From NCBI GenBank assembly GCA_030568195.1, contig JAJLTO010000006.1, positions 496,001 to 560,000 of the forward strand: a stretch of 64,000 nt of DNA, given 5' to 3'. The stretch is from Dipodascopsis uninucleata var. uninucleata (taxonomy: Eukaryota; Ascomycota; Lipomycetes; Lipomycetales; Lipomycetaceae). Both the position numbers and the translations under genes were made by a program. Under the pieces are notes generated by a model. The model was not told the origin of the DNA. It was given only the letters and a program-made list of their open reading frames with translations, and did not search any database. Positions 1 through 11,397 of the stretch are shown piece by piece (the first letter of the stretch is position 1; each line of letters opens with the position of its first letter).

Positions 1-211
1 GAAGTAATAGTGATAGTAATAATAACCCAAAGGTGTCCCACCCAAAATACTAGTGAAATAGTAACACGTTAACAAAAAAGTAACGAAACTGAAACATGGT
101 AAAAAAAGCTGTATAATGTACATTAATCATACATAAATCCACCCAAATTTTTAACAGCAAAAAAGCTATTTGGTGGAGTATCATGTCGTCATACCCAAAA
201 AATCATATCTT
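1..211. other. 3' flank of the WOPR gene
   Basis: AT-rich sequence downstream of the WOPR stop codon up to the window edge. It probably holds the 3' UTR and polyadenylation region; no gene is seen. Confidence 0.5.
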
Positions 212-1702
212 TTACGATCGGTAAACTGATTGTGACATCTGTCCTGGCTGACCGCTCTGTTGTGAAGGCTGTTGTCCTTGACCATGCTGATAATCAGGAT
301 GAGAAGGTGGTTGAGAACGAGGAACAGATTGCATCTGGTGAACTGGTCCAACATTAACTGGTTGCTGCATGTGGGATGGTGGTGGTGGTGCAGGCTGGTA
401 TTGTGGTGGCCATGCGTATTGAGCAGCTGCTTGGGGATGTGGATACATCTGTCCATAATCTGGACCAGTTGATCCGTAGTACTTCTGATCTTGTCCACCC
501 GCCCCATGTGGAGGAGCAGGAGGCATGTAGCTGTACGGTTGTCCATACACAGGCATTCCCGGATACGGTCTATAAGCACCAGCCTGCATATAGTGCTGAC
601 GATAGTAAGCATCGTTAGCGTTATTCATCACTACTGATCCATGATCATCAGTAGCGACAGATCCATCCTGCTGTCTGTAATATGGATCATTTCCGGCGGC
701 GGCAGCAGCAGCAGCAGCGTGCTCTGGATCGTTCAAGTCTTTTGTGTCAGCAGCAGCAGCAGAAGGATCGTTTGGCATGGGCATGCCATACATTCCCATA
801 CCAGATGGAATGATGCTACGCTCGAGACCATTTGACCCATCTGGTGGGATGCGAAAGTTCTGTCTTTGCGTTAATTCAGGCGATATAGGAAGATCGCGCA
901 GAATTGGGTTGGCGGAAGGAGTAGCAAAATTACCCTGTAGGACATCCTCTGGCTTATAGTAAGAAACCAAGTGGTGAGGACTGCCGTTGATGAGAACTGA
1001 CATAGTCTTCTTAATCAAACCACCATCTTTGAATCCGTAAGAATCGACAAGTGAGCCAACAAGAGCACGTTCTGCTTCCGGATCAAATAAAGATGAACCT
1101 TTGCCTGCATGTGCACCACCTGCAGCACCTGCACCTGCACCAACACTCTCATGAACCGGTGATGGACCTCGACGGTCATCATAACCATCAGAAGTGGAGT
1201 GGCCATTGGCAGCAGCGGCAGACGCGTATGGGTCAGAAGACGCGTGTTTCTTACGACGATTTCTCTTAGCAGCGCGTTTCTTCTCACCAGGTGCAAATGG
1301 CTTCTCTAGTTGACGGTAAACCAAGAAGTTACCTAGGATACGCGAAGGAGACCACGCGATTCCATCAGTCCAGCGCTTGATACCGGAAGTTCCTTCGTTG
1401 AAAATAAAAATATTTCCGGAACGAATAAGGTCCGCACGTTCACGATCATGTGGACGTCGCGAAACATAATGTAAAAGTCCCTGCATACAAGCTTGGAATA
1501 AAATGAGCGCGTCATGAGTCGTAGACACGTATCCGGTATAGGTAGCTGAGAGGCCCTGTGGAGGGCCAGACCCAGCAGTGCCGGAGACGTGGTGAGCACC
1601 CTGGTGCTGTGGTTGTGGTTGCTGTGATTGTTGCATGTGTTGATTCTGAGCAATGGCCTGATTCTGCAAGTCTGTACGCTGACCAACACCTAAAGTTGCC
1701 AT
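212..1702 (-). CDS. WOR1: WOPR-domain (Gti1/Pac2 family) transcription regulator, Wor1/Ryp1/Sge1-like
   Basis: Single-exon gene for 496 residues, starting at the ATG at 1702. The WOPR DNA-binding fold is visible in two halves: about residues 54-135 (YTGYV, then RRPHDRERADLI, then SGIKRWTDG and WSPSRILGNFLVYRQLEKPF) and about 207-265 (ERALVGSLVDSYGFKDGGLIKKTMS...). The KRWTDG and WSPSRI motifs are those of the Wor1/Ryp1/Sge1 branch, which are master regulators of morphology, development or virulence-type programmes in ascomycetes. The two halves are joined by a basic linker (KKRAAKRNRRKKH) and a Ser/Gly/Ala-rich stretch. The C-terminal half is low complexity, with Ala, Gln, Pro and Tyr runs, typical of a transactivation or condensate-forming tail in this family. 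The exact biological switch it controls is inference and not readable here. The gene is preceded by an unusually long non-coding region (see 1703-11397). Confidence 0.93.
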   Translation of the reverse strand: MATLGVGQRTDLQNQAIAQNQHMQQSQQPQPQHQGAHHVSGTAGSGPPQGLSATYTGYVSTTHDALILFQACMQGLLHYVSRRPHDRERADLIRSGNIFIFNEGTSGIKRWTDGIAWSPSRILGNFLVYRQLEKPFAPGEKKRAAKRNRRKKHASSDPYASAAAANGHSTSDGYDDRRGPSPVHESVGAGAGAAGGAHAGKGSSLFDPEAERALVGSLVDSYGFKDGGLIKKTMSVLINGSPHHLVSYYKPEDVLQGNFATPSANPILRDLPISPELTQRQNFRIPPDGSNGLERSIIPSGMGMYGMPMPNDPSAAAADTKDLNDPEHAAAAAAAAGNDPYYRQQDGSVATDDHGSVVMNNANDAYYRQHYMQAGAYRPYPGMPVYGQPYSYMPPAPPHGAGGQDQKYYGSTGPDYGQMYPHPQAAAQYAWPPQYQPAPPPPSHMQQPVNVGPVHQMQSVPRSQPPSHPDYQHGQGQQPSQQSGQPGQMSQSVYRS

Positions 1703-2447
1703 TCCTTTTAAAGCGAAATTTTGTAGCTGAAGTACAAAATCAATTAAAAAGAGTTGTTCAATGTATGATTATTCTGTCAACAAAAAACCACTGATATTTG
1801 TGATAACCGTTTGTACACGTATTGTTGATTGTTTAGTTAAAATGAACAAAGGTAACAAAACAGTTCGATTTTGAAGTTGGAGATTCCACCAAATTTAATT
1901 GATAAACAGCAATTCCACCAAAGAGTAGAATTGGTCGTGATATTGATAGGCTAGAGCGTGCGCAATTTAAACAAATAATACCAACGGAAGAACCTTCAAA
2001 GCAATTGACTAAATACCTTCAGAAACCACTCTGCCTGACAAGAATTCTGGTCAACAAAATAAAGAAAGTAAACGTAGACAACGGTGGATCTTTCAAAACA
2101 CTGCTTCTTAGCTTTATAACTTATTAAAATATATTGTTGATTAGCTTATCAGACACACTTGTCTGCCGAAAACTTCTATGTCTTCTATAATACCTTACAA
2201 TATTCACTCTTAGTGCGCTCTTCTCCAGAGATTCTCCAGAATGATCAGTGTAAATTATCAGACCAATCCTAGAAAATAAGTGAGAATAAATATACAACAA
2301 AAAGGCTAAAAGAAATAGAAGTAAATAAAGAGTTCAAAACGAAAGAGACAAAAGTATTATATACGAATTAAAAATACAGAAGATAATTCGACTTAAAAGG
2401 CTCTCGATATTGTTTTGACCGATGGATTCTTCTTCCTCTTTACTTCT

Positions 2448-2473
2448 AAAATAAAATAAAATAAAATAAAATA
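2448..2473. repeat. (AAAAT)n microsatellite
   Basis: About five tandem copies of AAAAT lie within the A-rich leader-side region upstream of the WOPR gene. Confidence 0.85.
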
Positions 2474-2626
2474 GAAAAAATTAAGAGTTGGATGAAGGTC
2501 AAAGAAGGTTTTTTCTTGTTTTATAAAACAGATGAGGTTAAGGTTTTCGGCGGAATTTTATTCTCTTTTTAAAAAAAGTTTAGAAGTAGTAAATTGAGAG
2601 GACCAAAAAAAAGTAAAGAGAGGCAT

Positions 2627-2635
2627 TTAAAGTTT
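2627..2635 (+). promoter_or_regulatory. candidate WOPR binding site TTAAAGTTT
   Basis: The nonamer TTAAAGTTT matches the consensus known for Wor1/Ryp1/Sge1 DNA binding. It lies 925 bp upstream of the ATG of the WOPR gene in this window, consistent with autoregulation as described for C. albicans Wor1. A one-mismatch copy (TTAAAGTTC) is at 8743-8751. The match is seen; binding is inferred. Confidence 0.4.
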
Positions 2636-5600
2636 CAAAATGGGAAATAGATTGCTGGAAAAAAAAAAGTAAAAAAGTATAAAGAAATTAATTAGAACAT
2701 AAAAGGCAACGAAGGAAAATCTTAAAAGTACACGTAAGCGAGATACATGAAATTATATAAAAATTTATGAGAACTAACTGCATGTGCTCATTGGTGATCG
2801 AGAAGCAAAAATTTTCAGTAAAAGAAAAGTGAGCGAATACGCGGTTTACACTAAACACTATCGGGTATATCCCATATGTGTCTTTAGCAGTCTCTCATGC
2901 CCTCCTCGATTGTAGTTTTCTGTCAGGTTCTCTTAAATACATTTAACTTGCCGTAACATTTAGGTTATCAAATGTATAATGATATATACAGGACCAAAGC
3001 CAATATAAAAAAATTAATCTGAGTAGAATGTTATTAATTTGACCCGAAAGAAACTCAATTTCGTGAAGCTGATATATCTAGCTCAAGTAGAATTTGTGCA
3101 CCGCCACTTTCTGCATGTACTGAAATGATATGGTAAAGTATGATGTACGACGACGCATGACTATGTACGAAAGGTAAGGCATGCGGATCGTCTACAGTTT
3201 CGAAGAAAATACATGACAGGAAAACGGGCCTAGAGAAGATTGGGTAGCATCGAAAATCATGTGCATTTCTCTTTCAAGATGCATGCTTCCTAACGCCGTA
3301 GTTATCAGATTGCAGAACGAAATATTATCGTTTAGTTGTAAGGGTTTGGGAGGGAAACGCGTTTCTAGCAATCGTGTCGCCTTAAAAGAGTCAGCTGCGT
3401 GCCGCCGCGCAGGCTAGTGATCTACTACAGTGGATTTTTCCCCTTTGCCCCAGAAGCTCCCTTGTGCTCCGCACATGGTATTATCCATTACAATTGTTTT
3501 ACGCTGATATGTTAATGATGTACGAGTCGATAAGAATGGCTTGAGATATATACACATATATAACTAAAACGCAAGTAAACTGGTGTTTTGTGTTATCTGA
3601 TATTAGCGTATCACCTGAAGATCACAAATAGGTCAAATTAAGAGGAGCTAGGTCGCCAGAGTCTGGTAACAACTTATGCCAACGATCCACAGCTTCTAAG
3701 ATTGCATCACATATAACTGCGAGTGCTCTGAGGGTACTTGGCTAAACAAGATACATATTGGAATGCTTTCCATGTACATACGGACAGCTCATATGTACCA
3801 GTTAGATACACGGTAAATACTTGAATCACGAAAAGTTTAGCTTTTAGTAAAAAAAGATAATCTGCCTCAAACATATAGCATATCACGATACAAGGTTATG
3901 GAGGGTCATGGTGCTGCGCAATAGTTATAAGAAAGTTTGTTACGGAACTTAAGGTTATTGTAGTAATCGATTCATATACGTGTCATTCAGCGTCTATCTT
4001 AGCTCATACCTTTAGGCTGTTGGGAATTCCAGTAAGCGCGATCGGTACTTTATGTCATCATAGCAGCATATCGTCCACTGAAATCGTGACGAATTTTGTG
4101 TGCACGTACAGAACTGCGCTGCTAAGAAGTTGTTTCGTATAAAGATAGTGTTAAGCAGCCGAATGAATGACCTCATTAGTCAAATATCAACTTCCTGAGT
4201 CCTAATTTCGAAAGACTCCTGGCGCGAAGCTCAGTTCCCATGGAAAACTTCCCTGTAATCAAAATGCTAAAACGACTGGCTGATCTAGTTGATTTTAATT
4301 ATTTTTGTGTATTTTATTTCATATTTTGTTTTTTATTTTTTTAAATTTTTTCCGATTGAGTCTCTTCACTTGATGGTACAGATAAAAAAAATTTTAAGAG
4401 AAACCGAAGTGTAAACGATAAAAGTAAAAATAAAAAAGGTTGGAGAAACAAAAATTTTGTATGATTCTCCTCTATATAATTTTTCCACGGTGGAAACACA
4501 AATAATAGTCTTTTTAAGCCGAATATTAAAAAATAATTTGAACCCTCATTCGGTATTCATGCTTAATTGCTAAATCGTAATTTGGTTCTTATTGTTGCGC
4601 TACCATCTTTCATACTTCTAGTCTCAATCATGCAAGCGGGTGTAACAGAAGAGTCGGTTCTGAGTTTTGTAGATTTTGACACTGGGCTCATGCTCAGGTT
4701 TAAACTATTTTACTCTCAAACGAAGAAAAACTCTTACCGAATTTCAACGTAGGGAATTATGCATCAGCGCATGCCAGTATCTCTGATATTAGACACACCG
4801 CAAGAGTCGTTCGTTTGTAGAAATGATAAAGCAGGATCTCAATAGGTCAAGTTGTATACCATCTAAATGCTATCGAGAGGCAGCCAAGAACCCATTAACA
4901 GTAGAGAATATAGTAACGATTAAGGTAATGGTTAGAGATGACCTGCTAAATCTGACCGCGTTCAGGCATCCCCTGATATTTGCGGTGTCCGATGGGTACA
5001 TCACGGTCATTAAGCATAAAATAACACAGTTAAGTAGCTCCTTCTAGTTTGGGCATACGAGTAAGCTTCAGAGTAAAATAGCGATATAACGAGAGAGCTA
5101 ATATGAGATAGCTGCTAGTTAGAAATTTTCTAGTTCGGCCAATGCAAGCCCCAGAGTAATGAAGGTTGGACTAAATGCCAGTATATATCACAGTCTGTAG
5201 CAACAGCATTCGAAGCCCATTTTACATCTAGACAGATAGTGTGAAATTGACACGGATACACCATCTTTCATTTAGATTACTATCAGATGAATTTTCATAT
5301 TTGGACTCTTTCTCTCATTGTGCCTGTCATTGTTGCATATACATTATATAACATGGTGAATAGCCATTGTGGATTTGACGGTCTACCTACATATTACAGT
5401 GCACATACTAGTAGCGTAAAAAGATATTTTATCAATAATAAAATTACTGTTTGACTGATGTGTCTCTGTTAATGCCTTATAGGGTTGGATATTATTAAAT
5501 TTACTATATCGAATATGCTTAATAGCTAAAATACTCTAGACTTTTGGTCCATTTCATCTTGTTTATTCTCTGATTGTATACTATCCTAATGTGCCACTGC

Positions 5601-8060
5601 CACTGAGCTAAACGATCCATAAAAATAAAAATAGTCATGCAGGGTTAGAAAAGGCAATAACAATAACTATAAGAGCCATAGAGTGTTCTCTGGCTTATAT
5701 TTGGCTCACTCGCAGATAGATGTTCCACGTGAAAGAGTCAGCACTTCAACATCTCCACGGTGGCTTCCATTTAACAAAATCATGCGACCCAAAAATAGCA
5801 TGAGACACAGGTATATGTTGTCATAACATCTGTAAAGTATCCGCAAATACAGTTGTTGGACCTGAAAATCAAATATACTGAAAGATTTCCTTTCCAGTTT
5901 GACTATCACTGGTCATGATCTGCGCTGGCGACTTACAGCTGTGTAAGATCGCACGTTAGCTGTATAAGAAACTTTCTGGAACCACAAGTAAGTCCCAGAA
6001 TCCAATTAGTAAATAACGGCATTTTGCTATAGAGATCTGAGAGAGAACTCAGACGCTATTCGGGGTAGTGTCGATGTCATATGCGTCAGCTCATGTGGCT
6101 CGTAGCCCATGGTCGCGTACGGGAAAGGGTTTGCTACATACTAAATTCCACGCGAATGTTAGTGAGAAATTTTATCTCGACAGAGAGCTGGCCTCCTATT
6201 GACGAAGCAAGAAGCAGATTCTAGCCAACAACAGACGCTGACAGCTAGACCAACAGTTCTAGGCGAGCAATAGTTGATACGGGCATTCGCCAAAAATTAT
6301 CAAGAAATTAAAAGGTTCAAGCAACAAAAGAAATCAGAACATGCTGAGTTCTATTGCCAGGACGAAGCCACGATATACAATATAGCATAAATACTATTAT
6401 TTATCTCTTTGGGATATTGAGGTACTATATAATTTTTATTTGCGTAATGCACTTATAGTATTAATTAAATATGCTAGTCCCTTTCTTATTGTTAATGTAG
6501 AAAGTATGATATAGCGGTGGCGCCTCAATGAAGAGTTGTCTACTATCTACTTAATAAACTTAGCAACGAATTAAAGCACGAATACATGCATATAAAACAT
6601 AGCTGAAACATTTGAAAAAATATATTTAAATTGCTGTCTACTAAAATTCTGTACTGACCATATTCCGGTAGACGCTATGAGAATTAGTCGTCTAAATAAA
6701 TTATTATTAAATAAGTGACCTCACCATGCAGGATCAATTTGCATCAAAATATCCTGATAGTTCAGTCAAACGGACCTACAGAGCAGCTATATTACGATTA
6801 ACAGGTAATGTCAATTAGCAATTGGCAGTGACACAGTGTTGGTACTCCCGCAGTCTATTATTCCCACGGCAATTTCTATAAATGCATGATGTGACGCTAT
6901 GTGAAAGACATTCCGACGCCCATGGTGAGCTCCACATTTAGCCAATATTAATTAAGAGAATGGCCCTCCAAGAGCGGTAACTCTAGCAGCTGTTCTATGA
7001 AATGAGCGATGGTTTAAAAGGCTTCATTTGAACGCTGGCGGGCATATGGCTCTCCACCCGCGCTACATTAGTTTATGGATCGTAATGGATTATCCTTTAT
7101 TGCAATATAAGCCATTGTTTTCTTGTTTAAGTCAGCTTGTCATTGGACTGGTATATAGACTTTCCACTTTATCTTGCGGAAAGTAGATGGACTCTTCGAA
7201 GTCCAAAAATACACCTGCTTAATAGCAGCATGCAACTTTCTGTAGTCCCATTGTGATGATCTGCTCGTGATCCTACCATTATTACTTCTATTATTATGCT
7301 AGTAGAGCTCCTACTACTTTTACCGCGACTGTCATTCATTGTGTAATATGCACTTCGTGTAGAATGTCATCGATCGATCACTATGCGGAATTTTCCACGG
7401 TACGGCACTGATATATTATTTAGTACTGCCTTCATTTTAACAAAGACGAAATGATTATTTTTGCCCGCATTATTTATTTCTAAATGTCATTTATCTCGCG
7501 TCAGCAAGCCCATTATCACTGCGTAATGGAGTATTGTCGCGCAATATGTGTTGTGAACATCAGTGTACTCGTCAATTTCTTTCCCAGATCCGGTATTGTA
7601 CGCTTGTAATAGCTCTCTATGGCTTACCTCAGACTTTACACATGGTAAACCTAAGCAAGGGAGGAAACACCTTACTTGTTTTTTCGAGCGCGATCTTCAA
7701 ATTCTATACAAATTCTAAGCTGAAAGTCAAGCTGTATTCTAAAGCTTCATCTTAACGGCTTTACAGTTCAACTTTCTTAAATAGTCTATAAACGCTGCTA
7801 GCAAGTTGAGACACAGAAAGGCGACAGATATTAAATAAGAGAAATTAGAGTAATAGCAACTATGATTAAATTATCCAACTGATTAGATTCAGTTCGATCT
7901 TCCACTTTGTCTGCCCCAAAGTCCCTTTAACCACATCTATAGCGCTCTACCCTGGCATTTAAATTTATCCTTAATTCCATCACACTTTACACTACAAATC
8001 TAATTACCTGGAAATAGTCTTTGCAATGCTAACCAGTTTGCTTTGCCTGATGTGCTTCTT

Positions 8061-8102
8061 GCTTATTCTTATTTTTGTTCTTATTTTTATTTTTATTTTA
8101 TG
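8061..8102. repeat. T-rich (TTTTTA)n-like tract
   Basis: An imperfect run of TTATT/TTTTTATT units in the middle of the WOPR-ABZ1 intergenic region. It is a simple-sequence tract with no coding potential. Confidence 0.6.
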
Positions 8103-11100
8103 TTTAATACCAGGTACTGTAGAGTTCGCGTCAAACCTGGTAGTCTTCGGCTTTTGTACTGGTGTAAAAGGTCCTTGCAAATACCTTTAGGATCTATCAA
8201 GTTCTCACCATAATCTGAGAGTATTTGGAGCTCCCGGAAGTGCTATTACGACGATAGCAAAATTACCACGCTAGATCCTGCAATGAAAAGCCGAACCATT
8301 CTTTATTGCTCTGTTGCTCAGTGCTGGTTCCCTTTTATTCGCAAACAATCGTTTAGTTAAGGATGCATCTTCGAGCAGATCGATTATCCGCGGTGTCGCC
8401 AACAAGTAGACGACAATTTCTACGTATCTTTCAGCACGCTAGCTCCAATGAACTTCTACTAGTTGTCCTGATGTTTGCTCCTGCGTGGTGATGTGTATCC
8501 CGTCGGACATCATATCAATTCTCTGTTATCATGCATGACCAAGGGCGCCGAACCAGTCAGAATGCAGCAGTCCAGAGCTAGTACCTATTATTGTATTGTA
8601 CCTCGGATATACTGATTATGTCACTCTAATCGTATACATGACACGCAATCTGCAGTCTGCTGTTGTGAAGTTGTCACTGGTCACGATATGAGCTTCCCGT
8701 TACATTCTTGTGGTACAGGCAAAGCCACCACAGCCTGGTAATTTAAAGTTCATACAGTCCACTAAAAACGCTAGTCCAATTTCAGTGTATGCTAATAGCT
8801 AATTTCTTGGAAACTTAGGTTTATTGACTCAAAATTTAGTAGCTGCAATCTCCAGAACTCTCCTCGTATCCTATACCTTACAGTGCATATCTTCTCAGTA
8901 TACCGGAGAAAGGTAGACTTGTCTACCAAATTACTGTTACGCGGGTCACTGGAGCCTCTCATGCCGTTTCTAAACACTTAGAGCGCATAGCAGCAAATAA
9001 CTTACATGCGTGTATCGCGTAATTACTATCTAGAAGCTGCCTAGAGAACCAGTAGGCTCTAGTCTGATGAAAAAACACAAAAGAAGAAAGTCAGTTCCTA
9101 TGATAAAGCGCTATACGGATCACAGAAAAGTAATTTGCATTCAAAAAACAAAAAGAGCCCACATACACTAAACGCCGACAAGCACTAGTACCAGCGCCGC
9201 ACGGCACGGTGGCTTTTGGTCTGTGCTCAAAAATAATTCTCTAGTTTTGATGACTAGTGAGGGCGACAACCAACTCATAGCGTCCCTCTTTCGCACCTTC
9301 AGTAAAACTCTCTTCTGCCGCGATATACTAATTCAGTCTCTAGCTAGGTTCTTGCTTGCTTTCGGGGACTTGATCTTGCTTTCAGTTTACCTTTTCTCGC
9401 TAAAGGCAACTCACGGAGAGTAAGGATGGACTAAGGCACCTTGTTTAGTAGCTGTGTTGTTACTGTTCACACTAGTATAAATGAATATTTTATCTGCGCT
9501 AGCGTAAACGCAAATTTATAGACTGCCTTGCACCAGCTACCCGCATATCTGCTATCTACAAATTCCAGATATATTTGTTGTATGTTACTCTAGCTGCAGC
9601 TCTCCTGTTGACCCCTCTCTTCTAGTCCTTAGTCTGGAGACTTCTAATAATGGTGAAAGTTATTTATAACCACCCATAATCACTCATCTCCGCCTAGCAC
9701 GTATCTGTGCAGACCTACTGACGTGACTGCTTGTCCGTCTTGCTGACTATCGTATTATTATTCAGTTAGTAGTCAGCTGGTACGCGTAAATTGCCAACCA
9801 GGAGTATTCTGAGCTAGCATTCTAAATTGCGATGACTGCATGTACCACTAGCAGGATAGGATATCCACAGCTACCAGCATATTCCTCCTCCTCGTCCCTT
9901 CTCTTCCTTCTCACTTGGAATCTCACATATATCGGAATATATGAAATTGTATGACGCCCTATCCAGTCCAGCGGACTGCTACCGTTTCCTGTGGTAATGC
10001 TCGCGCTACTCACGTTATGCTGGATACGGCCTTAGGAAGAGGTAGCGCCTGAGGCTTCAGCTCGTACTATTCAGTCTAACTGCCTTTCTCATGCGTTCTG
10101 TTATAATATATCTACGTAGTACAGATTGTGCATTAGCACGATAGGACTGCTCCTGTGCCATCTATCATCGGTATTCGGTCACGCGGATACGTAATACTCG
10201 TTCCTGGCCTTAGTACGAAGCCAGCAAAAAGAAAAGCAACGGCCAGTGAAATTATAGGATCTTTCGTCAGCGTGAATACCGTAGTCAAATATCTTTGGCG
10301 CTAGCACTTTTGGTTGACCATACAGAGGCTTCAGATGCTAGTGCTAGGTCTGATAAGTAACGAGCGTCACTTTGCTTGTGATTAGATGGCAAACAGCCTA
10401 TTCGGCAGCTCTAATCGTTTCGAAGTGCAATAAATGCTTAACCCTCTTACAAGCCCAGTTCTCTATTCTGTCTAAAGTGTAACACATAACTGGATTCTGT
10501 CCAGCTGGTAAACATTTATTCTATTCCCATTAAAATTCTCAAATTTGGCATCCACTATCGTTTAAGCTCAGAGATATTGGTAAACCCAAAAAAGAGATTC
10601 TAACAGAGCCATCTACATAGCCTCAAGCAGACTCACTCTACTGACAGGGTAATATAGCTACTAGAAGTCTATGGTTCCCGAGAATAATAGGCGTATAGAT
10701 GAGCCAGAGACTCGGCAGATACACTACGACACTAAAATTGTTGCTATTTGCAACGAATACTTATCTTTTCTCGTATTATTTGCTACGGAAACCATTATTA
10801 GATCTGCTCGTGCAAGAGTAAAAAGTGTATTTATATATATTAAATATACGCTTAATTATCGTGTAAGATCTGTCAGATATGACAGAAAGCTACAGTATTT
10901 TGTGATGGTTGCCGAAGAGATCTATCTTAGTTAGATACGACGACGTCTTGAGAAAATATCAAAACCATGAACTCACAAAAAGTGCGACTCAAAACTTTAG
11001 ATCACAGTCACAAAATAACCCCTGAGCAACGAAAATGCATTTTAGAAAGCTGGTTTAGTCCCAAGTAACTGCATAAATTTTACATCAGAAAATTTTGGTT

Positions 11101-11397
11101 GAAAAAACTGTCCCGCTGTCCATGTCGAGTCGTCTATAGCTGCGACTTCTAATGAATGGCGATAGCTGCTGGACATGTGCATTGAAAATAGAATTGCTAA
11201 TTCATTTGCATATCAGAAACGTAGCAATACGTTCCATAATTGAATAATATTAGTCGACTGAGCTGACAGCGTATATCGAAATTGCCTTGTCCGATCTTGT
11301 ACGACATCCAGTTCCTGTTATTTGCTCCACTCGACACTTACATCGTCACTAGCTCTCACTTTCCAGTATAACATTAAAACTCGTCTCGGCCACGGCT

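Larger units (their letters stand above)
1703..11397. promoter_or_regulatory. 9.7 kb non-coding region upstream of the WOPR gene and ABZ1
   Basis: No open reading frame above about 90 codons occurs here, and none of the small ones resembles a known protein or has convincing splice partners. The region lies between two divergent genes, so it must hold both promoters. About 1703-2900 is A-rich on the plus strand, hence U/C-rich in a WOPR transcript, and could be a long 5' leader. About 3000-11300 has higher GC and looks like unique sequence without obvious repeats, apart from short A/T tracts. In Candida albicans WOR1 has a comparably long upstream region and long 5' UTR; the parallel here is inference. 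Lineage-specific non-coding RNAs or a short fast-evolving gene cannot be excluded. Confidence 0.6.

Noticed and set aside
4530-4560. Sequence resembling a tRNA T-loop (reverse of TTTGAACCCTC)
   Set aside because: The flanking bases do not form the five-pair T stem, and no anticodon or acceptor arm is nearby.
4567-5047. Two short plus-strand frames (61 and 74 codons) close together, possibly exons of one gene
   Set aside because: No donor/acceptor pair joined them convincingly in phase, and no family resemblance was seen.
10671-10934. 87-codon open frame upstream of ABZ1
   Set aside because: Starts with a valid-looking codon but shows no domain, and frames of this size arise by chance in 9.7 kb. 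Possible but unsupported.
1703-11397. Transposable element hidden in the long intergenic region
   Set aside because: No reverse transcriptase or transposase motif, terminal repeat or target duplication could be seen by eye; a repeat-library search would be needed to exclude old fragments.
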